Assembly (NCBI GenBank): GCA_950295325.1
Contig: OX485807.1
Span: forward strand, 44,484,440-44,548,439
DNA from: Polytrichum commune
Taxonomy: Eukaryota; Streptophyta; Polytrichopsida; Polytrichales; Polytrichaceae
Direction of reading: 5' to 3'
Length of the DNA stretch: 64,000 nucleotides
Under the pieces are notes generated by a model, which was given only the letters and a program-made list of their open reading frames with translations, searched no databases and was not told the DNA's origin. This document shows, in pieces, positions 61,726 to 64,000 of the stretch. Both the position numbers and the translations under genes were made by a program. Every line of letters starts with the position of its first letter. The first letter of the stretch is position 1.

Positions 61726-62748
61726 TCAAGCACCAGCTCCCGCTCTTTCTCGAGCTTCTTCCCGAGCTTCTCTCTCCGTCTCTCTTTTTATGATGTCTTC
61801 CCATGCCCCTTGATTCACAAAATCAATAGGCACACCTGTTCCAATTCGCAACCCAGGCTGCACCAGCCCTTCATGCATCACAATTCGAAATTCAGGCTTA
61901 GAGTTAATTGCAATTTCTGACCGTGTGATCTCATCGTGCTTCTCTTCGAGCTCCTCCCATGTGAACAGGAGCGGTAGTGTTGATCCTCCCCACGTGTTAA
62001 AGTCCATCAGCTTCACCTTTCCTCCCTTCGTTATGTACACATCAAAAGAGAAATCTCCACCACCAAACTCTTCCTGAAGACTCTCAAAGAAGAAATTAGA
62101 CACCATGTCTGAAATCTCCTCCTCCCTCCCAAGCAGAGTAGCATAAAAGCCCGTAACCTCCCTCTGGGATATCCCTACAAGAACATTATCACGAACAAAA
62201 CATCGAAACTCCATCTCCGGCCGCATATCATACCATTTCCGGATGGCAAGTACCACATGGGGTGGCTTCTCCATGCTCTTGTCATCGCATGAGTCGAATG
62301 CATGACATAAATCATGCACCACATTATCTGATGCCTTCAGGAGGAGAGAAATTTCACCGAAGTTCTGGCACTTCATGCTCCCGGATGTGGCTATCCATGC
62401 TGTGTCTTTCGGTGCACTCCAGTTGAGCTTGGGAATCACCGCGCCTCCTAGGGTTTCAATTAGGGTTTCAACCTCAGCTGCTAAGTCAGGGAACGATGCA
62501 ACGGCTGGTAAATCGGAATCATCCTCCTCTTCTTCCCAATGTGTGTAATCCTCTGCTTGTAGCTCAGGGTTTTGTATCTTTGTTCTCGTTGGCATTGCGT
62601 CGCTGTCCGAGGCAAGAAACAGACCATCTTCGAGAAGAAAGTTTACAAATTCTTCTGGCAGCGTCACAATCTGCGTTCGTATGGAGTGTGTTCGAAACTT
62701 GGGGTACCATTCCTGAATTTGGCACCGCAGTACGTCTGATTCCTTCAT
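61726..62748 (-). CDS. CDC123: CDC123 (D123) family, eIF2 assembly chaperone
   Basis: Cytosolic ATP-grasp-like protein that helps assemble the translation initiation factor eIF2 by binding its gamma subunit. It is a single exon of 340 residues, the family's usual length. Marks: WYPKFRTHSIRTQIVTLPEEFV near 14-35; an acidic stretch 71-79; PKLNWSAPKDTAWI at 106-119; RKWYDMRPEMEFRCFVRDN at 170-188; and VYITKGGKVKLMDFNTWGG at 237-255, the nucleotide and metal site. The tail is Arg/Glu-rich. The frame is open upstream to 62838, but the first ATG is at 62748. Confidence 0.93.
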   Translation of the reverse strand: MKESDVLRCQIQEWYPKFRTHSIRTQIVTLPEEFVNFLLEDGLFLASDSDAMPTRTKIQNPELQAEDYTHWEEEEDDSDLPAVASFPDLAAEVETLIETLGGAVIPKLNWSAPKDTAWIATSGSMKCQNFGEISLLLKASDNVVHDLCHAFDSCDDKSMEKPPHVVLAIRKWYDMRPEMEFRCFVRDNVLVGISQREVTGFYATLLGREEEISDMVSNFFFESLQEEFGGGDFSFDVYITKGGKVKLMDFNTWGGSTLPLLFTWEELEEKHDEITRSEIAINSKPEFRIVMHEGLVQPGLRIGTGVPIDFVNQGAWEDIIKRETEREAREEARERAGAGA

Positions 62749-63799
62749 CGATAATTGCACTCCTCGGACTCCTCGGATGCCACAAGTGCAAACCCTTATA
62801 ACTTGACGCCGCCCGAAGCTCAGAAATCTTGCCCACAAAAACTAAAAGCCAGGGGGCCAATTCTACCAGTGATGAGCTCCACTAACGAGTGTCCGTAGAT
62901 AGAACCTCAGCCAAATGCACGCAGAAGATTAAAATGACGAGGCTTTCGAACACACCGACTGCAAAACCCTAGTAGGATCCTCCAGAGGATTCCATGATAT
63001 TCCGAGGGTTTAAGGCCACCGTGTGAACGGGCACCATACTGATACCCGCCACAACCATGGTATCTACCATGTAAGTGTACCGGGTATCTTGCGGGTATCT
63101 AGTTCCTAACACGATATTAATTAGTATACCTGGACGGGTATAGGTCTCCGACCAGATAGCAACACATCCTTCAATAACTGTGTTGGTGCTCACTTGAAAT
63201 TTGCACATATATACCATCACCAAATTCCATGGTGTGGCATATACGCCCTTGGACATTTTAATAATGTTAAAACTAATTATATACCCGCCGGGTATCAAGT
63301 TCTCAGTAACTGGATAGAAAGGATATCTACACAACATTGGTATCTTTTCAATGTCGAACTTTGTTTATGTTCATCTTTAGTGGATCCCCTAATCAATCTA
63401 TTTAGAACTAAATTGAGTAGTTTCCATGTGAGAGATTTAGCAGAGGAAAAACAAGGGTCTGTGTCATAATAAGAAGTAGAGTGTTTCCCACTCACATGGC
63501 TCAAGTGCAATCTTGTGATTGCATTACACTAATTATCCCATTCAACAAGGGTGGGCTGATATTATGTGTGGGAAATTAGTCAAGGTGGTACTAAGTCCCT
63601 TACGCTACGAAATTAGTGCCACCGAAAGATCTAGGATTATGGAAGTCCAAAGTGTTAAAAGAGTGATGGAAAGTCTCAATACAAGCTCTCGTCAAATTTT
63701 TCGTGTTAGGAGATGACTTAGGAGTGAGTGGCACTAACTGAAATGAAGAGAATAGAAGTCTCGTCAAGCTCAACAAAACAAATTATGCACTCTACAAAC
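62749..63799. other. CDC123 upstream region and repeat-like DNA
   Basis: 62749-62980 probably holds the CDC123 leader and promoter. 62995-63310 contains several 'gataccc/gggtatc' words in both orientations ('actgatacccgcc', 'ttgcgggtatct', 'cccgccgggtatc') and may be a decayed inverted-repeat element. No coding gene seen. Confidence 0.4.
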
Positions 63800-63819
63800 A
63801 CCTTGGAGCATGCATTGGT

Positions 63820-64000
63820 TTTCTTGATACCCGGTGCATCTACACAATAGAAAACTTTAATGTGTGTGAACATGTTTGAGAGGACCTATGCCTCCAGTTA
63901 AGAAATCAACAAACATGCACTTCCGATGAATATAACTCAACCAAAGAAGGTCCAATTTCCAATCAAGTTGTTGCAGATGTTTCCATCATAGATTTGCTAC
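63820..64000 (-). repeat. dispersed TIR element, reverse copy cut by the window end
   Basis: 'gttaagaaatcaacaaacat' followed by 'gcacttccgatgaatataac' and 'aaggtccaatttccaatcaa' match 2985-3370 and, inverted, 55728-56075. The copy continues past the window. Confidence 0.65.

Overview
This is a eukaryotic nuclear window from a land plant. Genes carry GT-AG introns and are separated by long AT-rich stretches full of short transposon relics. The proteins are plant types: a chloroplast CYP20-2-like cyclophilin, a JMJ25-type demethylase with an N-terminal WRC zinc motif, the plant-type NDUFB4-like complex I subunit, and a relic of plant NLR leucine-rich repeats. The mix of single-exon genes, long intergenic DNA and the style of the LRR relic make a bryophyte (moss-like) source my best guess. 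The sequence alone does not prove it.

Seven protein genes can be supported. In order they are: a chloroplast cyclophilin (3574-6789, +, 7 coding exons); an RsgA/YjeQ circularly permuted GTPase for organellar ribosome assembly (8033-12845, +, 5 exons); a DEAD-box helicase of the RH16/DDX56 type (15418-17343, +, single exon); PIG-H, a subunit of the first GPI-anchor enzyme (26562-27158, -, single exon); a small NDUFB4-like complex I subunit (31231-33307, +, 2 exons); a KDM3/JMJ25-like JmjC demethylase (36717-43611, -, 13 exons); and the eIF2 assembly factor CDC123 (61726-62748, -, single exon). For every multi-exon gene the exon lengths and phases sum to an uninterrupted reading frame. The genes are unrelated housekeeping, organellar and chromatin functions; there is no operon or cluster logic.

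The rest is repeat-rich. 1-3.4 kb holds an LRR relic and three kinds of dispersed element. 17.4-19.1 kb holds a tandem repeat and a long foldback. 19.3-21.7 kb is a 2.4-kb segment bounded by perfect 17-bp inverted repeats, carrying a frameshifted gene-like fragment. 22-24.7 kb holds a 250-bp duplication and a long miRNA-precursor-like hairpin. 25.4-26.5 kb is a triplicated 360-400 bp unit just downstream of PIG-H. 47.5-58.2 kb holds at least seven clear copies (and some fragments) of one dispersed repeat, one of them split by a nested element. A superfamily of short elements with a common end and interchangeable halves recurs across the whole window, including inside RsgA introns.

I found no CRISPR array, rRNA or tRNA, and no defence-like or biosynthetic cluster. 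The most unusual structures are the decayed triplication of an exon end in RsgA intron 1, the 29-residue repeat array inside the demethylase, the inverted-repeat-bounded gene fragment and the modular repeat superfamily.
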